A stretch of 50,806 nucleotides of DNA, from positions 1-50,806 of the forward strand of contig VGWA01000008.1 in NCBI GenBank assembly GCA_016873795.1, written 5' to 3'. The translations under genes and the position numbers were made by a program. The notes beneath the pieces are model-generated. The model was not told the DNA's origin. It was given only the letters and a program-made list of their open reading frames with translations, and made no database searches. Each line of letters begins with the position of its first letter. Position 1 is the first letter of the stretch. The stretch is from Ignavibacteria bacterium. Lineage in GTDB: Bacteria > Bacteroidota > Ignavibacteria > Tepidaquicellales > Tepidaquicellaceae. Shown one piece after another: positions 1 to 7,654 of this stretch.

Positions 1-254
1 TTGAGAAAATAATGTCATGTTTACCATAATATATATATTTATTTTGTAAAATATAAAAATATGGTTTTTAATCTAATTTTTCAGGAATTTTTTTATAATC
101 TTTAGTAAGTTATTTTGGACAGATGTGAAAATAATATTAAATTTAGAAAGATTATATGAATTTCTTGTGATAACGGTAAGTATATCGGTAAACAAAAAAA
201 ATATTTAATTAATAAATAAGAAAATTAATTTAAAATATTTTCAAACTAAAAAAT

Positions 255-262
255 AAGGAGGT
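255..262 (+). promoter_or_regulatory. Strong Shine-Dalgarno site of the kelch/T9SS gene
   Basis: AAGGAGGT lies 5 bases before the ATG at 268 and decides that start. It shows that this lineage uses Shine-Dalgarno pairing for at least some genes. Comparable AAGGAGA sites precede the tatA and mscS-like genes on the minus strand. Confidence 0.8.
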
Positions 263-267
263 ATAAT

Positions 268-1638
268 ATGAAGAAGATATTCTTCTTTTTGCCTGTTATT
301 CTTTTTCTCTCGTTTACGGCATTCGGACAAAATCCGGATTTTGATATATCCGGTAACAAACCTTTAATTCCCGAGTTCAACGATTTTTCATTGACGACGG
401 CTGCATGGACACCTTTACCCGTTTCACCTCATGCTTATTCGAGGAGCTGTTGCTGCGCAATTTATAAAGGTGATACTTTATTTATTTATCAGTTCGGCGG
501 CGGAACGGTCAATACGCAGCAAATTCTTGTTGCCAGATACAATGCAATGACAAACGCCTGGACTCCAAGCTATGCTACAATGCCATTTAATATATCATCA
601 GGTTCAGCCGTAAGGATTCCCGGTGACAGTTTAATTTATGTTATCGGCGGAACAAACTCTCCGGCTGTCTACGGTAAGACTTTGAAATACAATGTATACA
701 CAAACACATTTACAACTATGGCAGATATGACACCGAATCCCTGTACAGACCAGTTTACGGTAGTTTACAAAGATAGTCTGATATATGCAATAGGCGGAGG
801 CGACGGATTGTTTAACACAGCCATACAATATAATTCGGTCAGGGTTTACAATATAAATACAAATACATGGTCGAGTGCAACCAATTTACCCACGAATTTA
901 AGCATGATGGGCGGAGGAATATGGGGAGATACGATAATAGTAGCCTGCGGAGTGACCGGAAGCGGTGCATATACAGCCAATGTGTACAAAGGGATTATAA
1001 ATCCGACAAATCATTTACAAATTACCTGGACTACATTGCCTGTTCTCTATCCGGCAGGTTCTATGACAAGAATGGGTTCGTTCGTAGTCAGACATGGTAA
1101 TTCCTGCGGAGTAGTATTTACAGGCGGAGCAATAAGCGGCGCAACAGTTTCAAGTCAGACAAATTTCTACAATTTATGCACACAAGCGTTTCAAACACTC
1201 CCGGCAAACAGTCTTGCAAGGTCAAACTTTAAAGGTACAGGTTTCGGAGACAGTATAATGTGGGTCGTCGGAGGATATACTACTGTCGGAGTGGGAACAT
1301 TCGAAAAAATAACTTTCTCCCAAATTGACGGTGGCTGTCTGTTGACTTCGATTGGAAATGAAACCGAAATCCCGCTTGAATATAAATTATCCCAAAATTA
1401 TCCCAATCCGTTCAATCCGTTGACAAAGATATCGTTCTCGATACCGAAATCGGATTTCGTAAAGTTAGCGGTTTATGACATACTCGGCAAGGAAGTATCG
1501 GTACTGGTTAATGAACGCAGGAATTCCGGTTCATATATAATTGACTTCGATGCCTCTTCGCTTACAAGCGGTGTTTATTTCTATAAATTAACTTCAGGTG
1601 ATTTCACTGATATGAAGAAAATGATTCTGCTTAAGTAA
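268..1638 (+). CDS. Secreted kelch-repeat protein with T9SS type A sorting domain
   Basis: This is a 456-residue exported protein, probably released or surface-anchored by the type IX secretion system. Residues 1-20 form a signal peptide ending at FGQ. The body carries kelch-type blades with repeated double-glycine strands (YQFGGG, YVIGGT, YAIGGG, WVVGGY), which predicts a beta-propeller. The last ~85 residues form the sorting domain, with NYPNPFNP near residue 380, then SIPKSDFVKLAVYDILGKEV and a final MKKMILLK strand. The strong ribosome site at 255-262 supports the start. A perfect hairpin terminator follows at 1661. The ligand or substrate cannot be told from sequence. Confidence 0.88.
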   Translation: MKKIFFFLPVILFLSFTAFGQNPDFDISGNKPLIPEFNDFSLTTAAWTPLPVSPHAYSRSCCCAIYKGDTLFIYQFGGGTVNTQQILVARYNAMTNAWTPSYATMPFNISSGSAVRIPGDSLIYVIGGTNSPAVYGKTLKYNVYTNTFTTMADMTPNPCTDQFTVVYKDSLIYAIGGGDGLFNTAIQYNSVRVYNINTNTWSSATNLPTNLSMMGGGIWGDTIIVACGVTGSGAYTANVYKGIINPTNHLQITWTTLPVLYPAGSMTRMGSFVVRHGNSCGVVFTGGAISGATVSSQTNFYNLCTQAFQTLPANSLARSNFKGTGFGDSIMWVVGGYTTVGVGTFEKITFSQIDGGCLLTSIGNETEIPLEYKLSQNYPNPFNPLTKISFSIPKSDFVKLAVYDILGKEVSVLVNERRNSGSYIIDFDASSLTSGVYFYKLTSGDFTDMKKMILLK

Positions 1639-1660
1639 ATTTTGATTAGAAATATTAATA

Positions 1661-1697
1661 AAAGGTTATATGCATTTTGCATATAACCTTTTTTTAT
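1661..1697. terminator. Rho-independent terminator between convergent genes
   Basis: A perfect 14-bp stem (AAAGGTTATATGCA with its complement) closes a TTT loop and is followed by a run of seven T. It ends the kelch gene on the plus strand. It sits directly at the end of the convergent phosphatase gene, whose stop begins at 1694, so it may serve both directions. Confidence 0.9.
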
Positions 1698-2908
1698 TGG
1701 TTAATTGTAATTGTCTCTATCACTACACCGTCTTTGTCAATTACCGTAATCTGCATTGAATTTCCGTTTATCTCTAACCGTGCAAAATGATATGTCATCC
1801 GGTAATTGTGTACCGTTACATACGATGGTACATTAATCGGAAGCGGTGAAGCTAACGGTGCTCCGCCTCCGCCCAGTGTTAAATACTGAATACCGTTTGC
1901 CTCGCATCTCGCATAATAATGCTGATGCCCCTGCAAAACAACTTTAACTCCTTTGCTTTCGAATAAGGGACTTAAGGTTGTATAAATTACGCTGTCGCAA
2001 ACCGTCGTTGCATAAGCAGGAATGTGAAATGCAGCGATTTTCCATTGCTTGTTTGTAGCCGATAAATCCGTATTTATCCAGTTATACTGAAAACTTTCCG
2101 CGGAAAAATCTGCCGTATAGACGTCTATTATTGTAAAATGCACGGGTCCGTAATCGAATGAATAATATAAATTCTTTGCCGGTGTATTAATTACGTACAT
2201 CGGATAATTAAAATATTTTTTAAGTAACTCGCCTGCTCTTCGGTTTTCTTCCGCTGTGTCGATTGATAGTAAATACTTTTCATGATTTCCCATTGCTCCC
2301 ATTATCGGTATTCTTGCTTGAATCTGCGGTGTTTCCATATAATCCCTGTAGAAATATTCGTTGTCCCAGTAACTTTCTTCCAGCCCGTAATTGACAAAAT
2401 CTCCGGTATGTATCGATATGGTATTTCTGTTTGTCATATCCATATCTATGTCATTTAACATCTTTGAAAGTACCCGATTATGATTCTCCGGACTCGAACG
2501 TGTATCTCCGTATGCGTAAAACGTTAAACTTGTTTGTGAATATTCAGGTGCCGTTTTGAATTTGCCTGTGTGATAAGAACTATCAACTTTTATCCTGTAA
2601 TAATATATCGTCCCCGGATTCAGATTCCCGATGCTGAGCTCGTATATGTTATCGTTTAAACTTATTCCCTGATATAATCCGCTTCCGTAATTAATCGTCT
2701 CTCCCCATTCTATTTCGGAAATTGAAGGTGTCGTTATTGTCTGCCACCTTACTTTCATACTCGTGTTGTTGTTCATATAAATCAAATATGGACCTTTTCT
2801 TATATTCTCATCTCCGCCGTTCGGCGTCTCGATTATTAATTTATCGGTATAACATCCCGGAAAAATTACTGCAATTAATAATATGTAAACAATATTCTTT
2901 ATTCTCAT
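1694..2908 (-). CDS. Purple-acid-phosphatase-like metallophosphoesterase lipoprotein
   Basis: This is a 404-residue envelope lipoprotein expected to hydrolyse phosphoesters. A lipobox ending at Cys19 (IFPGC) follows a hydrophobic signal. Residues ~38-120 look like the fibronectin-type N-terminal domain of purple acid phosphatases. The calcineurin-like core shows all the usual metal-binding blocks: GDTR (Asp135), HTGDFVNYG (Asp170), GNHE (Asn208-His209), the isolated His in AAFHIP, and GHQHYYAR near the C-terminus. The two-metal site therefore looks intact. Substrate is unknown. It is transcribed alone and converges on the T9SS kelch gene. Confidence 0.88.
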   Translation of the reverse strand: MRIKNIVYILLIAVIFPGCYTDKLIIETPNGGDENIRKGPYLIYMNNNTSMKVRWQTITTPSISEIEWGETINYGSGLYQGISLNDNIYELSIGNLNPGTIYYYRIKVDSSYHTGKFKTAPEYSQTSLTFYAYGDTRSSPENHNRVLSKMLNDIDMDMTNRNTISIHTGDFVNYGLEESYWDNEYFYRDYMETPQIQARIPIMGAMGNHEKYLLSIDTAEENRRAGELLKKYFNYPMYVINTPAKNLYYSFDYGPVHFTIIDVYTADFSAESFQYNWINTDLSATNKQWKIAAFHIPAYATTVCDSVIYTTLSPLFESKGVKVVLQGHQHYYARCEANGIQYLTLGGGGAPLASPLPINVPSYVTVHNYRMTYHFARLEINGNSMQITVIDKDGVVIETITINQ

Positions 2909-3023
2909 TATGATTTATTCTTAAATATCGTAAAAGTATTTCGAATATTCAAATAATTAATAAATTAAAATTTATGTAATTTATTTACATTTATTGTTCA
3001 TACATTCTTTTATATCTTTATCT

Positions 3024-3842
3024 ATGAAAGAACAAAAAAATAATAATAAAGAAAACAAACCTATTGAAAAAATTATTTCATCGGTTAAAAAAATTGCGGG
3101 ATATCTGTGCTCACGCGGATGGGCGGAAAAAAATGCAGGTAATATCTCTGTCAATGTCAGTGAACAACTTGTTATAAGCCTCGATATTCTTATCGACTTC
3201 CCTGAAATCAAACTCCCTAAACCTTTACCCGAACTTCATAATGAATTAATCTTGATTACTTCCTCCGGCTCGCGTATGAGAGACTTACTCAAAAATCCGG
3301 CGGAAAATTCCATAATACTTTCTTTCAACGAAAAAGGCGACGGCTATAGACAGGTTAGTTTAGACAGAATATCAAAATATAAAATTAAGAATAAAAAGCA
3401 GCTGTTTCCGACATCCGAATTATCGACTCATCTTTTGCTCCATCAATGGTTCGAAAAAAATAAAATGAAAGAGAAAGCAGTGTTGCATACACATCCTACC
3501 GAGCTGATTGCCCTTACTCATATTCCCGAATATAAGACTACCGCTAAGATTAACAGACTTATTTTTTCAATGCATCCCGAAACAAAACTTCTGCTCCCCG
3601 AAGGCATCGGATTTGTTAAATTCACGAAACCAGGAACTGATGAAATCGGTCTAAAAACTCTTTCGGCTTTAAAAAAATACAAAACGGCAGTTTGGGAAAA
3701 ACACGGCTGCTTTGCTGTCGGAGAGGATATTGACGAGGTATTCGATTATGTCGATATTGTAGTCAAAGCCGTAAAGATATTCTTTTTATGCAGAAGTATC
3801 GGCTGCAAACCGGAAGGAATCAATCTTAAAGAATTAAATTAA
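3024..3842 (+). CDS. rhaD: Class II aldolase, rhamnulose-1-phosphate aldolase-like
   Basis: Class II aldolase/adducin fold, closest by motif to rhamnulose-1-phosphate aldolase, which cleaves the sugar phosphate to dihydroxyacetone phosphate and lactaldehyde. Shared blocks, in order, are GWAEKNAGN, the PTSEL glutamate segment, the zinc pair HTH followed by PTELIALT, GTDEIG, and the third zinc ligand in WEKHGCF. The ATG at 3024 gives 272 residues, against about 274 in the E. coli enzyme. A TTG at 2994 would add ten residues with no better ribosome site. It precedes radC by only 6 bases. No other rhamnose genes are in the window, so the substrate could be a different sugar phosphate. Confidence 0.75.
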   Translation: MKEQKNNNKENKPIEKIISSVKKIAGYLCSRGWAEKNAGNISVNVSEQLVISLDILIDFPEIKLPKPLPELHNELILITSSGSRMRDLLKNPAENSIILSFNEKGDGYRQVSLDRISKYKIKNKKQLFPTSELSTHLLLHQWFEKNKMKEKAVLHTHPTELIALTHIPEYKTTAKINRLIFSMHPETKLLLPEGIGFVKFTKPGTDEIGLKTLSALKKYKTAVWEKHGCFAVGEDIDEVFDYVDIVVKAVKIFFLCRSIGCKPEGINLKELN

Positions 3843-3848
3843 GAAATA

Positions 3849-4592
3849 ATGAAAAAGAATATTGTAGCAGAAACTGCTGCAGCTGGAATTAAAAAACCGC
3901 AGATGTTGAAAGATTTGCCCGCAGAAAAAAAACCGCGCGAAAAATTTTTGAAAGAAGGCTCCGATAGGATGGAACTCTATGAACTGATTGCGATTTTTTT
4001 AAGAACCGGTATGAAGAAAGTTTCGGTAATCGACCTTTCGAAAGCATTACTGAAAAAATATAAAAAATTGGAATATCTTATCGAAGCACCGGTCAGAGAT
4101 TTAATGGAAATAAAGGGAATCGGACTTGCAAAAGCAGCACAGCTTGCTGCATGTTTTGAACTTGCAAAAAGATATTCAAGGGAAAAAGCCGAAGTATTGA
4201 AGGAAAAACTGAATAAAGAAGGATTTAAAAGTCCTGAAGAAATTTATAATTTTCTTAAATTCAGCATTTTCGATTTTAAGAAAGAACATTTTTATGTACT
4301 AACACTGGATATACGTAACAGAATGATTGATATGCAGGAAATATCGACCGGTACTTTGAGCTCGAGCCTTGTTCATCCGAGAGAAACATATCTTGAGGCA
4401 ATCAGAAAACATTCCGCCTCCATTGTGGTTGCTCACAATCACCCTTCGGGTGACGTTCAGCCTTCCGAAGACGATATAAAAATTACAAAACGACTTGCCG
4501 AAGCGGGAAAAATTATCGGAATCGAACTTATTGACCATATTATATTTACAGAAGATAAATTCTACAGCTTCAAGGAAGAAGGAATGATGTAA
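3849..4592 (+). CDS. radC: RadC-family JAB1/MPN-domain protein
   Basis: RadC (UPF0758) family, 247 residues. The N-terminal part has a helix-hairpin-helix-like segment (MEIKGIGLAKAAQL, residues 86-99). The C-terminal JAMM metal motif is HNHPSGD (His196, His198) with an acidic DD at 208-209. The family was named for a repair role in E. coli that has since been questioned, so the true function is uncertain. The conserved start seen in homologues (xxKDLPxxxxPREK) corresponds to Met19 at 3903, so the first 18 residues may not be translated. It probably shares a transcript with the aldolase gene just upstream. Confidence 0.9.
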   Translation: MKKNIVAETAAAGIKKPQMLKDLPAEKKPREKFLKEGSDRMELYELIAIFLRTGMKKVSVIDLSKALLKKYKKLEYLIEAPVRDLMEIKGIGLAKAAQLAACFELAKRYSREKAEVLKEKLNKEGFKSPEEIYNFLKFSIFDFKKEHFYVLTLDIRNRMIDMQEISTGTLSSSLVHPRETYLEAIRKHSASIVVAHNHPSGDVQPSEDDIKITKRLAEAGKIIGIELIDHIIFTEDKFYSFKEEGMM

Positions 4593-4690
4593 TTAAAATA
4601 AAAAAACAAGCGTTTCCGATAAAATTATTGTTTGAACTTTTATTAGTAAATGAGGTGTTTAACTATTAATTAATATTTAAAGAATATAAA

Positions 4691-5260
4691 ATGATGAAAT
4701 ATATATTTATAGTGTTATTGTCTTTATTATTATTTAATTCCGGTTTTTCAAAAGACCCTGGAGATACCGTAGAGCCGTTTGTTATTTCAAACTATGACGG
4801 AAATGTTTATGATTTGAATAATTTTCCCGAATCAAAAGCACTGATAATAATTTTCTGGTCAACTCAATGTCCTTTTGTTCAGCCGTACAATGACCGTATA
4901 AACGATTTTGTGAAAGAATATCAGGAAAAAGGATTTGTTTTTTGGGGAATTAATTCAAACAATACCGAACCTGTTTCCGAAGTTATGGAACACACTGCAA
5001 AAAACCGATATGTGTTTCCGATGTTGAAAGACGAAAATAATGTCGTCGCGGATTTGTTCGAAGCAACAAGAACTCCGGAAGTTTTTATCCTGAATAAAGA
5101 CAGAGTTATTCTGTATCACGGCAGAATCGAGGATAACAGTTATGCCGAGAAAGTTACTTCAAAAGACCTGAAAAATGCTCTTGATGAAATATTTGAAGGT
5201 AAAGATATATCAGTGAAATCGACAAAAGCATTCGGCTGTACAATTAAAAGAATTAATTAA
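4691..5260 (+). CDS. Exported redoxin/thioredoxin-fold protein
   Basis: A 189-residue AhpC/TSA-redoxin-like protein with a signal peptide (residues 1-20). The active-site region reads STQCPF with Cys60. There is no second cysteine in a CxxC arrangement. A second cysteine lies in the C-terminal AFGCTIKR segment (Cys183), a tail I recall from a bacterial extracytoplasmic redoxin family. The two cysteines could form a disulfide during catalysis, which is inference. It is 20 bases upstream of a TlpA-like gene, so the pair may act together in envelope thiol chemistry. Confidence 0.8.
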   Translation: MMKYIFIVLLSLLLFNSGFSKDPGDTVEPFVISNYDGNVYDLNNFPESKALIIIFWSTQCPFVQPYNDRINDFVKEYQEKGFVFWGINSNNTEPVSEVMEHTAKNRYVFPMLKDENNVVADLFEATRTPEVFILNKDRVILYHGRIEDNSYAEKVTSKDLKNALDEIFEGKDISVKSTKAFGCTIKRIN

Positions 5261-5280
5261 ATAAATAAAATTTTAATAAA

Positions 5281-5766
5281 ATGAAAAAAATATTTCTTAT
5301 TGTAGTATTTCTCTTTTTAATAAGCGGAATAGGACTGTCACAAAACGTAAAAATATTAACCTCAACGGACGAAATTGATGAGATAAAAAAACAAAATGAA
5401 GGCAAAGTGGTTTTGTATAATTTCTGGGCAACCTGGTGCGGACCCTGCAAAGAAGAATTTCCGGATTTAATGAAATTATATAACAATTATAAAGATGAAG
5501 ATTTTGTTATTGTATTCTTTTCACTCGATATACCGGAGCAGATTGATACGAAATTAAAACCATTCCTTAAAAATCATTCTGTAAATTTCCTGACGTATCT
5601 CATAGATTTCCAGAATAACGAAAATATCATAGATTATTTCGACAAGGATTTCGGAGGTGCCATACCAACTACGTATATATACGATAAATCAGGAAACCTG
5701 AAACAGAAACTGGTCGGGAGCCGTGAATATAATCAGTTCGAATCTCTGATTAAAGACCTTCTTTAA
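5281..5766 (+). CDS. TlpA-like exported thioredoxin
   Basis: A 161-residue thioredoxin-fold protein with a signal peptide ending near residue 20. The canonical active site is WCGPC with Cys53 and Cys56. The length and the later cis-proline strand (GAIPTTYIYD) are typical of TlpA/ResA-type reductases that reduce disulfides outside the cytoplasm. It follows the redoxin gene with a short spacer and likely shares its transcript. The client protein is not evident. Confidence 0.88.
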   Translation: MKKIFLIVVFLFLISGIGLSQNVKILTSTDEIDEIKKQNEGKVVLYNFWATWCGPCKEEFPDLMKLYNNYKDEDFVIVFFSLDIPEQIDTKLKPFLKNHSVNFLTYLIDFQNNENIIDYFDKDFGGAIPTTYIYDKSGNLKQKLVGSREYNQFESLIKDLL

Positions 5767-5808
5767 TTTTTAATTACATATTCCGCTCTGTCATTACATT
5801 CCGAAAAT

Positions 5809-5826
5809 AAAAAATCCGGATTTTTT
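5809..5826. terminator. Possible weak terminator after the thioredoxin pair
   Basis: The sequence AAAAAATCCGGATTTTTT is a perfect palindrome ending in T residues, 43 bases after the tlpA-like stop. The stem is short in G+C and needs a small loop, so it may be only a weak bidirectional terminator. Confidence 0.4.
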
Positions 5827-5919
5827 ACATAAGTGTTAAAATATCTGACTTTTAAATTTAATTTCAAAAATTAAATTTTGTCTAATTATTTTTATTAATT
5901 TAATCTCAGGAGAAAAATT

Positions 5920-6174
5920 ATGGCTGAAGTTATCAAAGATGTAATTTTGGAATATGTTAAAAACGAATATCTCGAAGAAGGAGATGACAGAGAAGTCAAC
6001 TTTGACACTCCACTGATATCCGGAGGAATAGTAGATTCTTTCTCAATGGTCTCACTAAAGGTATTTCTGGAAACAAAATATAATATCCAGATTCCCGATT
6101 CGAAAGCTACACCTGAAGCATTCGACAGCGTGAATAATATCGTTGTTCTGCTGAAAGAATTTAATATTGAATAG
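5920..6174 (+). CDS. Acyl carrier protein
   Basis: An 84-residue acyl carrier protein. The phosphopantetheine attachment motif is GGIVDSFS with Ser40. The rest is the usual acidic helical bundle. AGGAGA lies 8 bases before the ATG. Its stop codon overlaps the Shine-Dalgarno site of the following alpha-oxoamine synthase gene, so the two proteins are probably made together. No fatty-acid synthesis genes are nearby, which argues for a dedicated carrier and against the general FAS acyl carrier protein. Confidence 0.88.
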   Translation: MAEVIKDVILEYVKNEYLEEGDDREVNFDTPLISGGIVDSFSMVSLKVFLETKYNIQIPDSKATPEAFDSVNNIVVLLKEFNIE

Positions 6175-6179
6175 GAGGT
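6173..6179 (+). promoter_or_regulatory. Shine-Dalgarno site overlapping the acp stop codon
   Basis: AGGAGGT overlaps the TAG stop of the acyl carrier gene (6172-6174) and lies 5 bases before the ATG at 6185. The overlap suggests translational coupling of carrier protein and synthase. Confidence 0.75.
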
Positions 6180-6184
6180 ATTAG

Positions 6185-7429
6185 ATGTATAGTCCCGAAA
6201 CAAGAAGTATTTTTTTGAATGAACTGACCGGAATAAAATCCGCCGGATTGTTTAAAGAAGAACGTGCAATCTGCGCCCCGCAAAGTTCGGAAATAGAAGT
6301 TGAGTTCCCCATTGGCTCGGAGAAAAAGAAAGTTATCAATATGTGTGCCAATAATTACCTCGGTCTCTCTTCCCACCCTGAAGTTGTGGAAGCAGCAAGA
6401 CGCGGACTCGACCACAGGGGATACGGTATGTCGTCGGTCAGATTTATTTGCGGAACTCAGGATATTCATAAAGAACTCGAAAGAAAATTAACCGAATTCC
6501 TCGGAACGGAAGATACTGTTCTTTTTCCATCCTGCTTCGACGCTAATGCAGGAGTCTTCGAAGCCACGCTTAACGAAAATGATGTTATGATTGCAGACAG
6601 ATTGGTACATGCCTCTATCGTTGACGGTATGAGACTCTGCAAGGCACAGCAGGATACATTCAAACACAGCGATATGAATCATCTCGAACAGAAACTTCAG
6701 CTGCATCAGAATAAAAGAATCAGAATGATTATTACCGACGGCTCTTTCTCGATGGACGGTGACCTCGCTAAACTCGATAAAATTGTCGAACTTGCCGAAA
6801 AATATAACGCTATGGTCTTTATAGACGAGAGCCATACGTCAGGATTTATCGGGAAAACAGGACGGGGGACTCACGAACATTTCGGCGTTATGGGAAAAAT
6901 TGATATCATTACAACTACTCTCGGAAAAGCACTCGGCGGCGCATCAGGCGGATGCGTGTCAGGGAGAAAAGAAATCGTCGAAATGTGCAGACAAAGAGGA
7001 AGACCGTATCTCTTTTCAAATACTGTAGCACCCGTTGTCGTCGAAGGTGCGTTGAAAGTACTCGATCTGATTTCCAAATCTACCGAAAGAAGAAATAAAC
7101 TCGAAAACAATACGATGTTCTGGAGAAAAGGATTAACGGAAGCCGGATTTATTATTAAAGAAGGCGAAACTCCAATCGTACCCGTTATGCTGTTCAATGC
7201 AAAGTTATCTCAGGACTTTTCAAAGGATTTGTATTCGGAAGGTATCTATGCAGTCGGATTCTTTTTCCCTGTCGTCCCCAAAGGACAGGCAAGAATCAGA
7301 ACACAACTTTCCGCCGCACACGAAATCCATCATCTTGAAAAAGCGCTTGAAGCTTTCATTAAAGTAGGTAAAAAATACGAAATACTCGGAAAAACCAAAC
7401 AGGAAATTATAGACAGATACGGAATGTAA
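6185..7429 (+). CDS. Kbl-like alpha-oxoamine synthase paired with an acyl carrier protein
   Basis: A PLP-dependent enzyme of the alpha-oxoamine synthase family (Kbl, BioF, HemA, serine palmitoyltransferase), which condenses an amino acid with an acyl thioester. The 414 residues track E. coli Kbl closely: NNYLGL, SVRFICGTQDIHKELE, His142 in HASI, the PLP-binding DESH (Asp214, His217), the Schiff-base Lys248 in TTLGKALGG, and PKGQARIR. A second, more canonical kbl lies at 12015. This copy differs in being coupled to an acyl carrier protein and in a C-terminal extension. It may use an acyl-ACP in place of acetyl-CoA, as serine palmitoyltransferase-like enzymes can; that is inference. Confidence 0.85.
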   Translation: MYSPETRSIFLNELTGIKSAGLFKEERAICAPQSSEIEVEFPIGSEKKKVINMCANNYLGLSSHPEVVEAARRGLDHRGYGMSSVRFICGTQDIHKELERKLTEFLGTEDTVLFPSCFDANAGVFEATLNENDVMIADRLVHASIVDGMRLCKAQQDTFKHSDMNHLEQKLQLHQNKRIRMIITDGSFSMDGDLAKLDKIVELAEKYNAMVFIDESHTSGFIGKTGRGTHEHFGVMGKIDIITTTLGKALGGASGGCVSGRKEIVEMCRQRGRPYLFSNTVAPVVVEGALKVLDLISKSTERRNKLENNTMFWRKGLTEAGFIIKEGETPIVPVMLFNAKLSQDFSKDLYSEGIYAVGFFFPVVPKGQARIRTQLSAAHEIHHLEKALEAFIKVGKKYEILGKTKQEIIDRYGM

Positions 7430-7439
7430 TTTAATTCTT

Positions 7440-7475
7440 CACTCCCCGTTCGCGACTAAAGTCAGGAAGGGGACT
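7440..7475. repeat. REP-like imperfect palindrome
   Basis: The arms read ACTCCCC-TTC-GACT and AGTC-GAA-GGGGACT with single-base interruptions around a central AA. It sits in the spacer after the Kbl-like gene and is one of several G+C-rich palindromes in otherwise AT-rich spacers of this window. Confidence 0.55.
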
Positions 7476-7481
7476 TTGGGA

Positions 7482-7631
7482 ACGAGAAAAAAAATTCTTG
7501 TTAACGAATATAAATATCCCGGCATACACACCATAGATTTCAATGCTTCTAATTTCTCCGGCGGTGTGTCTTTCTACCGTCTTAAAGTCGGCTAATTCAC
7601 CGAAACCAAAAAAATGGTGCTAATCAGATAA
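7482..7631 (+). pseudogene. Remnant of a T9SS sorting domain
   Basis: Reading in the frame of 7482 gives VNEYKYPGIHTIDFNAS, then FSGGVSFYRLKVG, a TAA stop at 7593-7595, then FTETKKMVLIR and a final TAA at 7629. This matches the last ~45 residues of the type A sorting domain in the three intact clients in this window, for example SSGIYFYRMTAG followed by a final KMAIIK. There is no upstream gene body and no start. It is therefore the broken tail of a lost secreted protein. Confidence 0.8.
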
Positions 7632-7654
7632 TCAACTATTATTCCTGATATACT

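Noticed and set aside
1-267. Possible end of a gene entering from the left edge.
   Set aside because: All frames contain early stops on both strands; I see only AT-rich upstream sequence.
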